From: Oligoflexales bacterium
GTDB lineage: Bacteria > Bdellovibrionota_B > Oligoflexia > Oligoflexales > JALZUQ01
DNA: 64,000 nt
Direction of reading: 5' to 3'
Assembly: GCA_023301565.1 (NCBI GenBank)
Contig: JALZUO010000009.1
Coordinates: forward strand, 1 to 64,000
The notes under the pieces were generated by a model that saw nothing but the letters and a program-made list of their open reading frames with translations, made no database searches and had not been told where the DNA came from. Position numbers and translations under genes: made by a program. Positions 1 through 7,606 of this stretch are shown here, in pieces (within the stretch, counting starts at the first letter, position 1; the number at the start of each line of letters is the position of its first letter).

Positions 1-227
1 CCAGCAATACCAGCAATACCAGCCACACCACCAGCTACTTTGCCAGCGCCATCAACAGCACTACCAGCAGCATCTGTAACACTTTTTGCAGCGTTTCCTG
101 CAATGTCAGCTGCGCTTCCACCAATTTCTTTTGTGGTGTCTGCTACCTGGTTTGTACACGAGCGAATATAGGGCCATCCAAAGATTAGGACTAAGACCGT
201 CAAAATAATGGGAATCCATGCTTTCAT
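1..227 (-). CDS. N-terminal fragment of an Ala/Gly-rich membrane-anchored protein (cut by the left edge)
   Basis: This reading frame runs off the left edge of the window, which is why the ORF track lacks it. It opens with an ATG preceded by a good AGGAGA ribosome-binding site. Residues 5-20 form a hydrophobic membrane segment ending 'WPYIRSC', followed by a long Ala/Gly/Asp-rich stretch with loosely repeated units ('AAKSVTDAAGSAVDGAGK') that should form a weakly amphipathic helix or spacer. The last visible codons become a short tandem repeat, 'GIAGIAG'. Such spacers often precede a periplasmic domain, for example an OmpA-type one, but that part is outside the window. Function unknown. Confidence 0.6.
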   Translation of the reverse strand, partial: MKAWIPIILTVLVLIFGWPYIRSCTNQVADTTKEIGGSAADIAGNAAKSVTDAAGSAVDGAGKVAGGVAGIAGIA

Positions 228-253
228 AATAAAATCTCCTAAAATAGATTCAA

Positions 254-284
254 AGGACCAAAAAAGTCCTAATAGAAATAGGAC
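254..284 (-). promoter_or_regulatory. Attenuator-like leader hairpins upstream of the left-edge gene
   Basis: Read on the minus strand, GTCCTA and TAGGAC form a 6-bp hairpin followed directly by six T, the shape of a small intrinsic terminator. The same AGGAC arm can instead pair with a GTCCT lying just after the T-tract, giving a mutually exclusive antiterminator. The element lies about 27 bases before the ATG of the left-edge gene, with no other minus-strand gene in between, so it sits in that gene's leader. The stems are short, so this is a candidate only. Confidence 0.35.
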
Positions 285-438
285 AATAGCAAGGTGTTCA
301 ACGGGAGCGAAGGCCACTGCCTTTCTTTTATACTACTAAGGTACATCTAATAGCATGTGATGCTTACTTCTCAGAAATAATCCCGCCTTCTTCTCATGCT
401 AAAATGGGCTTAAACCCACAAACAAATTGAGAGCCGCG

Positions 439-1038
439 ATGCAACTGAGATATTGTGCATACCTTTTTGCTATCTATTGTTTTTCTTCAGCTAGCTTACT
501 GCTCGCAGAAGGTGGTTTTTTTGACCAAATCAACAAGGCACACGAGCTTTCACACAAAGCCAACGAATCGGTGAGGCTAAACTCTATCCATGCAAATTGC
601 GCAGGCTTTGTGGTGCCCTCAGGTAGAATATTCGACATGCCCGAACCACGCCTAAAGCTAGAAGAGTTTATACACAGTATCCCACCATCAAAAAAGAAGG
701 CTTTGTTTGATTACTACTTTATTCAAATGGGCAGCGATTGGAACTCAAAGCCTAGCTATGTATGGGACGAATGGGTTGGGTTTCTTTTTGGAGCCCGCGA
801 GGAGTTAAAACAGCTACTCAAAGCAGGCTCCCCGAGAAAGACATCCACCGAGCTCATTGAATTTACCACTTACGGAGACCATTTTTGTAAACTTGTAGCC
901 ACTAAGCACCCTTATGAGCAGATTTACAAAGAATTTTGTACCGCAATGATGTCCGAATCAAAAATGGTTTTGAATGCGCTATATAAAGTAAGAAAAAAGC
1001 CCCTACCTAGAACTTTTCTAGATAGGGGCTTTAGATAG
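439..1038 (+). CDS. Secreted protein of unknown function
   Basis: I do not recognise this protein. It starts with a signal peptide (hydrophobic residues about 6-23, 'SSASLLLAEGG'), so it is probably periplasmic or secreted. The mature part of about 175 residues has no repeats or membrane segments and contains three spaced cysteines. I chose the ATG at 439 over the upstream TTG at 427 because the signal peptide starts cleanly there and a GAGAG lies at a suitable distance. The last codons double as one arm of the terminator of the convergent gene, so its C-terminal residues ('RTFLDRGF') may be shaped by that hairpin. Confidence 0.65.
   Translation: MQLRYCAYLFAIYCFSSASLLLAEGGFFDQINKAHELSHKANESVRLNSIHANCAGFVVPSGRIFDMPEPRLKLEEFIHSIPPSKKKALFDYYFIQMGSDWNSKPSYVWDEWVGFLFGAREELKQLLKAGSPRKTSTELIEFTTYGDHFCKLVATKHPYEQIYKEFCTAMMSESKMVLNALYKVRKKPLPRTFLDRGFR
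996..1032 (-). terminator. Intrinsic terminator of the peptidoglycan-binding protein gene, inside a convergent CDS
   Basis: A 17-bp stem with one wobble (AAAGCCCCTACCTAGAA against TTCTAGATAGGGGCTTT) and a 3-base loop. On the minus strand the stem ends GGGGC followed by TTTTTT, a good intrinsic terminator for the minus-strand gene ending at 1083. On the plus strand the T-tract is only three bases. It lies entirely within the 3' end of the plus-strand CDS. Confidence 0.75.
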
Positions 1039-1082
1039 ATCACTCTGCGGAACTTCAGCAGATTAGGCTAAAAAACCTAAAC

Positions 1083-2030
1083 TTACATGCTTACGCCAAG
1101 AGCCTTGATGCTACCTAGAGTAAGACCACCAGTTGCCAAACCGTTTTTACGTTGGAACTTATTTACAGCGTTTAAAGTATCTCTCCCCAAAACTCCATCA
1201 ACAGTTCCTGGGTTGTATCCCTTTGCTTTAAGTCCAATCTGAACCCTACGAATCATACTTGGGGAAGCGTTGGTTTCGCAAATTACTTGCTCCCAGCGCA
1301 TTTCAGGTTGCTTGACGAGCTTACGCTTTGTAACCGTCTGGTATTCAGCTGGAATCTCTTCGCGAATCGCTTGAGCGTCTTTAACAAGTTTGCGTACTTT
1401 AACCGTGCGGTACTCAGCTGGGATTTCTACTTCTTTTACTGTCGCTTTAGACTTCAAAACTCTTTTGCGAACTGTTTTATAAGTAGCAGGAACCTCTACC
1501 TTACAAAGAATCTCGCCTGTTGCGTGATTTACTTTTGTAATAGGGCCTTTACCTTTTTTCCAACCAGTGTGAGCTGGCTTATCGAGGATGCGCTCGCTAA
1601 CATAACCATACTGCGCAGGAACCTTTACAAGACGCTTGCCCGCTGGCTTTACCGTTAGGGTTTCTTCTGCAAGCTCGTACTTAGCTGGGATAACTGTAAG
1701 TTTTTCCGAAGCTTCTGACTTTACGATTGTTTCCGAGTAGTTTTGGTACTGTGCAGGAATCAATACGCGTGAGTAGCACTGTCCGGCTTGAGCGTTTGGC
1801 GGAAGCATATCGTTTCCTGAAACTAGGTCCGTAGCTTGGTCTCGTCGCTCTTTTACTACTTTTGTTGCTGATACAGCTTGAAACTTTTCTTCTATTTTTC
1901 CAAAGCTATCTTCTGCACTAACATCTGACCCGAAATCATCTGAGTTGATTGCATTTGCAGTGCTGCAGCTGGCTGCTAAAGCAGAGATGACAAAAATGAA
2001 ACCCAAAAAGCTTAGTGTCTTTTTTTTCAT
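1083..2030 (-). CDS. Peptidoglycan-binding repeat protein, probable lipoprotein
   Basis: The N-terminus is a signal sequence ending 'ALAASC', a slightly non-canonical lipobox, so this is probably an outer- or inner-membrane lipoprotein. Residues about 90-250 contain at least six degenerate repeats of about 20-25 residues, of the form (V/I)PA-x-Y-x-x-V-x-x-R-x-L-x-K-x-A. The C-terminal 60 residues form a peptidoglycan-binding type 1 domain ('IRRVQIGLKAKGYNPGTVDG', then 'TLNAVNKFQRKNGL'). The architecture suggests a protein tethering the envelope to the cell wall. AAGGAG lies about 10 bases before the ATG. The ORF on the other strand at 1287-1658 is a shadow of the repeats. Confidence 0.8.
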   Translation of the reverse strand: MKKKTLSFLGFIFVISALAASCSTANAINSDDFGSDVSAEDSFGKIEEKFQAVSATKVVKERRDQATDLVSGNDMLPPNAQAGQCYSRVLIPAQYQNYSETIVKSEASEKLTVIPAKYELAEETLTVKPAGKRLVKVPAQYGYVSERILDKPAHTGWKKGKGPITKVNHATGEILCKVEVPATYKTVRKRVLKSKATVKEVEIPAEYRTVKVRKLVKDAQAIREEIPAEYQTVTKRKLVKQPEMRWEQVICETNASPSMIRRVQIGLKAKGYNPGTVDGVLGRDTLNAVNKFQRKNGLATGGLTLGSIKALGVSM

Positions 2031-2475
2031 GTACTGAATTCTCCTTAAATTTACAATAGTCTAATCTATAAACTGCTCTTTATTGAAGCAATGTGACCAA
2101 AACTACACCCAGAAGCAGATAAAGGTCCAGTAAGGATTGGGAATATTCCCGCAAAGCTCCTGGAACAAGCTTTTAAGGTGTTTTTATAGACAGTTCAAAA
2201 TGAACTAGGGGTACATTCTTACCATAAAGAAAGGAATCGGTGCTTTTTTTGCTGTTTTTTTTGACGAGTGACTATTCTATGTCTGATTTATACTAACCCC
2301 TTCCAAACAAGATTATTCATACCACCCCGTTTTTATTGTTTTTTTAGAAAATAGCGTTTTGGCAACGCCTGGACCTCCGTTTGCAAACTTAATAATAACA
2401 CTGCGAGGCACCCTGCCAACCAGTGAGAAGATGAACTGTCGTAGAAGTTGAATTTTGCTGAAAATGGAGTCCGCA
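2031..2475. other. Intergenic region between divergent genes, about 445 bp
   Basis: The stretch separates two divergently transcribed envelope-protein genes and should hold both promoters. A TATACT (-10-like) at 2289-2294 points toward the plus-strand lipoprotein, with a TTGACG at 2261-2266 that is too far upstream (22 bp) to be a standard partner. I could not place either promoter with confidence. The minus-strand 69-residue ORF here has no visible ribosome-binding site and is not called. Confidence 0.4.
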
Positions 2476-3141
2476 ATGAAAACAAACTGGAAATTAAAAG
2501 CAGTCATAGCAGCACTTCCCATTCTTATTTTAGTGGGTTGTGGAAGTGATGACGATGATGAAACAAAACTAAACCAAGCATTAGTACGTCAACACTCGTG
2601 CTCGCTACCGACCAACAACGCAAGCCAACAATTTGGTACTACGACGTCGACGCCTATCGCGACCTTTACCCTGCCTTCGGAACTAAAAGAAGACGAAGAC
2701 ACACGCGTAAACGTACAGCTTAGCCTACAAAATGGATTTGGTACGTTTGGCACTTCTGGCCAGTCGGCTCAGACAATTGCTATGAACGCAAGAGCAACAA
2801 GCGAAACAAACGTAAGGCTAACAGGTAGCGGTATTACAATTGCCATCAACTCTAGCCAAACAGTTACGGCATCGGGCGTATTTAACGGTGTAACACTCGG
2901 TGGATCAAAACATTGCACTGCTACAACAAACAGTGTGAACAATGGTTTGAATACCGGCTTCAGCAACGGATTGAACACTGGAGCAAATGGAATCGGTCAA
3001 ACGATTAACCCACTAACTGGCCAGATAATCCCAACAAACACTGGTACGTTTCAACAACAACCACAACTACAGTATTTCCGCGACGCGACCGGAAGAGTTT
3101 ACGCTCGCGACCAATTCGGAAGGACCTTCTTTATTCAGTAG
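2476..3141 (+). CDS. Lipoprotein of unknown function, Ser/Thr/Asn-rich
   Basis: The signal peptide ends in a textbook lipobox 'LVGC' followed by 'GSDDDDE', an acidic +2/+3 region. The mature part is polar and low in complexity (Asn, Thr, Ser, Gln, Gly) and includes a 'GLNTGFSNGLNTG' near-repeat and a QQ-rich stretch. It ends with an aromatic segment 'VYARDQFGRTFFIQ'. No family is recognised. I chose the ATG at 2476, not the TTG at 2455 or ATG at 2464, because GGAG lies 6 bases upstream and the signal peptide fits. A strong terminator follows. Confidence 0.7.
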   Translation: MKTNWKLKAVIAALPILILVGCGSDDDDETKLNQALVRQHSCSLPTNNASQQFGTTTSTPIATFTLPSELKEDEDTRVNVQLSLQNGFGTFGTSGQSAQTIAMNARATSETNVRLTGSGITIAINSSQTVTASGVFNGVTLGGSKHCTATTNSVNNGLNTGFSNGLNTGANGIGQTINPLTGQIIPTNTGTFQQQPQLQYFRDATGRVYARDQFGRTFFIQ

Positions 3142-3158
3142 GACCAACAAAAAAATAT

Positions 3159-3196
3159 AAGAATCCCCCTCGAAGCTTGAGGGGGATTCTTTGTTT
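3159..3196. terminator. Strong bidirectional intrinsic terminator
   Basis: A GC-rich stem, AAGAATCCCCCTC against GAGGGGGATTCTT, with a short AT-containing loop. It has T-rich tails on the plus strand (TTTGTTT) and, read backwards, on the minus strand (ATATTTTTTT). It lies between the convergent lipoprotein gene and rmuC and probably ends both transcripts. Confidence 0.85.
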
Positions 3197-3237
3197 AAAG
3201 TCTTTACTTGTACAACTTTACTAATTACCTATTTTCA

Positions 3238-4587
3238 CTAACTACCTATGCGTCCACCCTCAGGGCTTTGCATGCCGTCTTTTCTTGGGCGCAAAGAAAC
3301 CGTTTCAGGGTTTTCAAACTTTTTCGGTGTGAGCTGCTTTTGCTCTTCAGAGCCATTCCCTTCAAAACCAAACTCTTGCAACTGCCGCAGGCTTGGGGCC
3401 AGTCTTGACTGAGCGCTTCCCACAAGCTGATTATAGCTCACAATAGATTTTTCGATGTAGTTCCCATGCTCTCTTAAAAGACTCATAAACTTTTGTAGCC
3501 GGCTTTGCAGGCTAGCTCCTAGATCTTTAATCTTTTTTGCGTTGTTACTCACTGCATGATCTTTCCATGCAGAGGCTACCGTACGAAGGATCGCAATCAA
3601 GTTGGTTGGAGTAGCTAAAACCACCTTGTGATCTAAAGCATAGGTGATCAGTGTTGGGTCTTCTTCAAATGCGGGCTGCAGAAAGCACTCTCCGGGAAGA
3701 AAAAGCACGACAAAGTCAGTAGAATCAGAAAAACCAGACCAGTAGGACTTTTGGCTAAGCCTAAGAATGTGCTTTTTCAGAGAATCTGCATGCGCCTTCC
3801 AGTGCTGTGCCGCAAGCTCTTCGGACTTTGCATGACTGGCAGACAGGTAAGCATTTAGTGGGACCTTTGCATCTACCGGTATAACCTTTTCGCCCGGCAA
3901 ACGGACCACAAGGTCCGGCCTGATCTGCTTGTCGTCTTTGTTGGTAAAGGTCTTTTGCTCGAGAAAATCACTGTGCTTGAGCATACCGGCTGACTCGACC
4001 ACTCTCCTTAGCTGCAGCTCTCCCCACACCCCACGTGAGCGAGGCGAACCTAAAGCTTTGCCTAAAGCCTGCGTTTCGGAGGCTAAGCTTTGATGTGTTT
4101 TTTGCACTTGAGAAATTTGCTCTTTTATTGAGGCATAGGCACCAGAGCGTTTTTGTTCTAGCTCACGGATTTGACCCTCTACTTGGGTCATTGCTTCTTT
4201 AATATCCGAGTAAACCCTTTTCATATTCTCTGACTGATTTTTTTGAATAGATTCATCGCGAGCGGTTCTTTGCTCATCGCTAGACCTAAAAAAAGCTTGA
4301 GCCAATCGCATAAAGCTTTCGTTGCTTTCTTGGGTGGTCTTGCGGGCAATCGATTCAAAGGATTCTTCTAAGTTGTTTGTCTTTTTTTCGTACCAACTCA
4401 GCTGGTTCTGGAGCCCTTCCATGTTTTGGCTCAAAACCTTTTCTTTGGTATCCATAGCGCTACGCAACAGTTCTTTTTGAGTTTGCATCAAGCTGCGCAT
4501 CCACAAAAAGCAAAAAAGCCCGCCTACCAGCATCGATGCCGGAAGTAGCCATATCAATTGACCTACCTCTGATTGTAGCTGAAACAT
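3238..4587 (-). CDS. rmuC: DNA recombination protein RmuC
   Basis: An N-terminal membrane anchor (about residues 10-30) is followed by a long coiled coil rich in Gln, Glu and Lys (about 35-175). The RmuC domain comes next: 'SPRSRGVWGELQLRRVVESAG', then 'RPDLVVRLPG' and 'PVDAKVPLNAY', the conserved predicted nuclease-like core. RmuC limits rearrangements at inverted repeats in E. coli; its biochemical activity is predicted from the fold. The 449-residue length is normal. It is transcribed alone, ending at the shared terminator. Confidence 0.93.
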   Translation of the reverse strand: MFQLQSEVGQLIWLLPASMLVGGLFCFLWMRSLMQTQKELLRSAMDTKEKVLSQNMEGLQNQLSWYEKKTNNLEESFESIARKTTQESNESFMRLAQAFFRSSDEQRTARDESIQKNQSENMKRVYSDIKEAMTQVEGQIRELEQKRSGAYASIKEQISQVQKTHQSLASETQALGKALGSPRSRGVWGELQLRRVVESAGMLKHSDFLEQKTFTNKDDKQIRPDLVVRLPGEKVIPVDAKVPLNAYLSASHAKSEELAAQHWKAHADSLKKHILRLSQKSYWSGFSDSTDFVVLFLPGECFLQPAFEEDPTLITYALDHKVVLATPTNLIAILRTVASAWKDHAVSNNAKKIKDLGASLQSRLQKFMSLLREHGNYIEKSIVSYNQLVGSAQSRLAPSLRQLQEFGFEGNGSEEQKQLTPKKFENPETVSLRPRKDGMQSPEGGRIGS

Positions 4588-4744
4588 TTATCTCCCCTTC
4601 AACTCAAACAAAACCTGGATCCAGGATAGTAAATTTTTCCCATGATTACAGCTAAATATATTTTTAAAGACAGCTTTGGCGCTACATTCGAACATGCGCT
4701 ATAAGAGTGTCTGACTACGACAGCTCAAAAGGAACCTATAAGCC

Positions 4745-5446
4745 ATGCACCTTTCCAAACCAACGCGCATTTTGATTTGGGCGATCCTAAGCCTATTCCT
4801 CGCAGCCCTTGTCGCCTTAGGCGTAAACGCGCGAAACAGTGCAAAAGGACTGCAAGTTGTAGATTCAGCAAAAATCGCGTGGCCCAAAGACCAAGACAAA
4901 CTGACTTTGCCAGGGCAGCCACGGCCACTTCGATTCATCCTTTGGAGCGATGGCCCCCAAAGCCAGCAAGCTTGTGAGCACGCTGCGGTGGCGACCAACA
5001 GCCATATCCTTAAGCGATTTCGTCACGCCTCGGCCAGGCGAATGCATCTTTCTAAAAAGAAGGGGCATGAGTTCCTTTTGGCTGACAGCGAAAAAATCCT
5101 ACATTTTTACGCAAACCGAAAGGTTCAAACGAAAAGCAAAGATATTGTATGGGCTAGCCTTCACGCTAAGACGACCCAGTCGATTCAAGTAGCTCTTGCG
5201 AAGCAGGACCTGCAGCTGCATGACAGCTGCTTGTTTTTGATCGTAGACGAGGTCAATGTTCTTCAGTCAAGCATTGTCATACCAAACAACAGCTGGAGTG
5301 CTCTAAAGCGCGAACGGGGGTTGGTTCAACGAGCTATATCTCGCTCTATACACCAGTGGTCTACATTTCGATTTTTGGCTGACGTACCTATGTTGCGAAA
5401 GCAGCTTACAGACCCTACCTATCGAAGGCGGAACAAGCTAAACTAG
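4745..5446 (+). CDS. Hypothetical membrane-anchored protein
   Basis: One N-terminal hydrophobic helix (about residues 8-28, 'ILIWAILSLFLAALVALGV') is followed by about 200 residues of basic soluble sequence. It is either a signal anchor or an uncleaved signal peptide. No family is recognised. AAGGA lies about 11 bases before the ATG. It is followed 30 bp later by another membrane protein on the same strand and is probably co-transcribed. Several alternative-frame ORFs overlap this stretch; I prefer this frame for its full length, membrane start and ribosome-binding site. Confidence 0.6.
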   Translation: MHLSKPTRILIWAILSLFLAALVALGVNARNSAKGLQVVDSAKIAWPKDQDKLTLPGQPRPLRFILWSDGPQSQQACEHAAVATNSHILKRFRHASARRMHLSKKKGHEFLLADSEKILHFYANRKVQTKSKDIVWASLHAKTTQSIQVALAKQDLQLHDSCLFLIVDEVNVLQSSIVIPNNSWSALKRERGLVQRAISRSIHQWSTFRFLADVPMLRKQLTDPTYRRRNKLN

Positions 5447-5476
5447 TAGCTTAACCACTCATAAGGCTGCTAACCC

Positions 5477-6280
5477 ATGAACACCATGCTAGTACTCGGA
5501 GCTGTGGCCTTTGTCGTCCTTGCTGCAACGATAAATATTTTCTGTAAATTCGTCCCTTTTCTAAAAATCAAAAGACTAGAAAAAGCGGAGCGTAGGGCTT
5601 TGGCCAAAAAAAACTGGTTCCGAGGCTTTATTTGTTTAGCCTTGAGTTTTTTATTAGCTATACCTGCAAGCTATGGGTTCTTTCTTGCAACCACGGCTCT
5701 TTCGGCTGCGCGAAAATCTTTGCTTTTACAAAATTTTGAACACGTCGTTATTGTCGACGACAGCTTGTGGGTGTTTCCAAGCTTGATCATGGGCCTGCAT
5801 TTGGGTGCTTTATTAGGACACCTGTTTATGCGGTTTATACTAGGAAATCAAAAATTTACAGCCTTTATGAACTTCCAAGATCAAGCCAGCGGCTTTAAAG
5901 TCGTTCGTTTTTCTATTTTATGGGGAATGGTTTTTCAGCTTTTCTGCCTATATTTGATGGGCACTTTGTACTTTAGCGGATTTGCATCCAATGAAGATAA
6001 GATCATTTTGCAAAGGCTTGGAAAACTTAAAAAAACTGAATACAGCTACAAGCAAGTAGAAGACTTGCGATGCTTTGAGTTCCTTGGAAACACCAAACGG
6101 ACAAACTACTGCGAGATACAGTTCATAGACAAAGAAATATATCGTTTTTTTAGACCTTCAGCCAATATTGCCTACATAGACCAAAGAGACCTACTCGACT
6201 CGGTTTCAATCCATTCAGGGGTTAGGCTGAACTTTGCACGAATTGAAAAAGCAGTAGGTCCAAAAAAAGAAATAAAGTGA
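5477..6280 (+). CDS. Hypothetical polytopic membrane protein
   Basis: Hydrophobic segments lie around residues 4-26, 48-70, 98-122 and 150-172, giving about four membrane helices and a C-terminal soluble tail of about 90 residues. The tail contains two cysteines ('DLRCFEF' and 'TNYCEIQF'). No recognised domain. It follows the previous membrane protein by 30 bp in what looks like a two-gene unit, and it converges on the leucine dehydrogenase gene with only 2 bp between the stop codons. Confidence 0.65.
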   Translation: MNTMLVLGAVAFVVLAATINIFCKFVPFLKIKRLEKAERRALAKKNWFRGFICLALSFLLAIPASYGFFLATTALSAARKSLLLQNFEHVVIVDDSLWVFPSLIMGLHLGALLGHLFMRFILGNQKFTAFMNFQDQASGFKVVRFSILWGMVFQLFCLYLMGTLYFSGFASNEDKIILQRLGKLKKTEYSYKQVEDLRCFEFLGNTKRTNYCEIQFIDKEIYRFFRPSANIAYIDQRDLLDSVSIHSGVRLNFARIEKAVGPKKEIK

Positions 6281-6282
6281 AA

Positions 6283-7386
6283 TCAGTCTTTGTTTTCTGC
6301 CACCCAAGGCACGCTAAACTGGCTTTGCCAAGTCTGGCGAACACCAGCCATGGTTTTAATTCTTTGCTCAGCAATCGCATCAGAGGTTTCATTTGTCGGA
6401 CGATTTTCAGCTACACTACGCTCAAAAATCTCGATAAGAGTGTCATAAATCCCGCGTGCTTTTAGCTTTGCTGCAGCCTCGTCATAACCTTTAAGCTCTT
6501 GATAAACGTTGATCAGACCACCAGCATTAATTACATAGTCCGGGGCATACAAAATGCCTTTTTCTAAAAGCATCCGTCCGTGTTTGTCCTCGTCCGCAAG
6601 TTGATTGTTTGCAGCGCCTGCCACGATCGTTGCACTTATATCTGGGATGGTTTCATCGTTTAGCCCGGCACCTAAAGCGCATGGAGCAAACACATCGACA
6701 TCGGCCTTGTGAATGGAGTTCGCATCGGCAACAGCCGCACCATATTTTTCAGCCATTTCATCGACACTAGACTTTTTGAGATCACCGACTACTAGTTTGG
6801 CACCATCGTTGTGTAAGTATTTACATAACCAAGACCCGACAGAGCCTACACCTTGTACGCCGACCCGAATGCCTGCAAGTGAATCTTTTCCAAGCTTATG
6901 CTTTACGGCCGCTTTGATCCCCCAATACACACCCAAGGCTGTGACAGGTGACGGATCGCCCGAACCACCAACGCCACCGACGCCGGTTACAGACTTGGTC
7001 TCCATGGCCACATATTCCATGTCTTGAACTTTGATATTTACGTCTTCTGCCGTGATGTAGCGTCCGCCTAAACTTTCGACGAAGCGCCCAAAGGCACGAA
7101 AGAACGCCTGGCTTTTTAATTTCTTTGGATCCCCTATGATCACGGCTTTACCGCCACCCAAGGCCAAACCAGCCATAACGGCTTTGTAGGTCATCCCGCG
7201 AGATAGTCTCACAACATCTTTAAGGGCATCTTCTTCTGAGGCATAATCCCACATTCTACAGCCGCCTAGAGCAGGCCCCATCGTGGTACTGTGAATCCCA
7301 ATGATTGCTTTTAGGCCTGTGCTGCGATCGTTACAAAACACAATTTGCTCATGGTCGAGGTTCGACATCCATTCAAATACACTCAT
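6283..7386 (-). CDS. Leucine dehydrogenase (Glu/Leu/Phe/Val dehydrogenase family)
   Basis: The enzyme oxidatively deaminates leucine and other branched-chain amino acids to 2-oxo acids with NAD, in the cytoplasm. The substrate-domain motif 'LALGGGKAVI' and the Rossmann motif 'GVQGVGSVGSWL' are clear, and the 367-residue length matches leucine dehydrogenases rather than the longer glutamate enzymes. Phenylalanine or valine specificity cannot be excluded from sequence alone. The ORF track extends 41 codons further upstream; I chose the ATG at 7386 because AAGGGG precedes it and the conserved N-terminus starts there. Confidence 0.9.
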   Translation of the reverse strand: MSVFEWMSNLDHEQIVFCNDRSTGLKAIIGIHSTTMGPALGGCRMWDYASEEDALKDVVRLSRGMTYKAVMAGLALGGGKAVIIGDPKKLKSQAFFRAFGRFVESLGGRYITAEDVNIKVQDMEYVAMETKSVTGVGGVGGSGDPSPVTALGVYWGIKAAVKHKLGKDSLAGIRVGVQGVGSVGSWLCKYLHNDGAKLVVGDLKKSSVDEMAEKYGAAVADANSIHKADVDVFAPCALGAGLNDETIPDISATIVAGAANNQLADEDKHGRMLLEKGILYAPDYVINAGGLINVYQELKGYDEAAAKLKARGIYDTLIEIFERSVAENRPTNETSDAIAEQRIKTMAGVRQTWQSQFSVPWVAENKD

Positions 7387-7606
7387 TATTAAGGGCCCCT
7401 TCACTGGTCTCAATGCTAACCGCAGATTATAGCCTCTGCCAAATAAACTCAAGGATTCCGTCGGTCTAAAATAAGCCCAAAACCAAGAACCTGCTCCTGC
7501 CTTATACAATTAGTGCCTTTACAGACCTCAAAAAATCACCTTGCCAAACTGCACCAAATATAGTCAAAATAGCCCCCTTAGCGGCGGATAAAAACTGGGG
7601 AAACCA

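Noticed and set aside
1287-1658. 123-residue plus-strand ORF
   Set aside because: Antisense to the repeat region of the peptidoglycan-binding protein; no ribosome-binding site and Phe/Asn/Cys-rich composition typical of a shadow frame.
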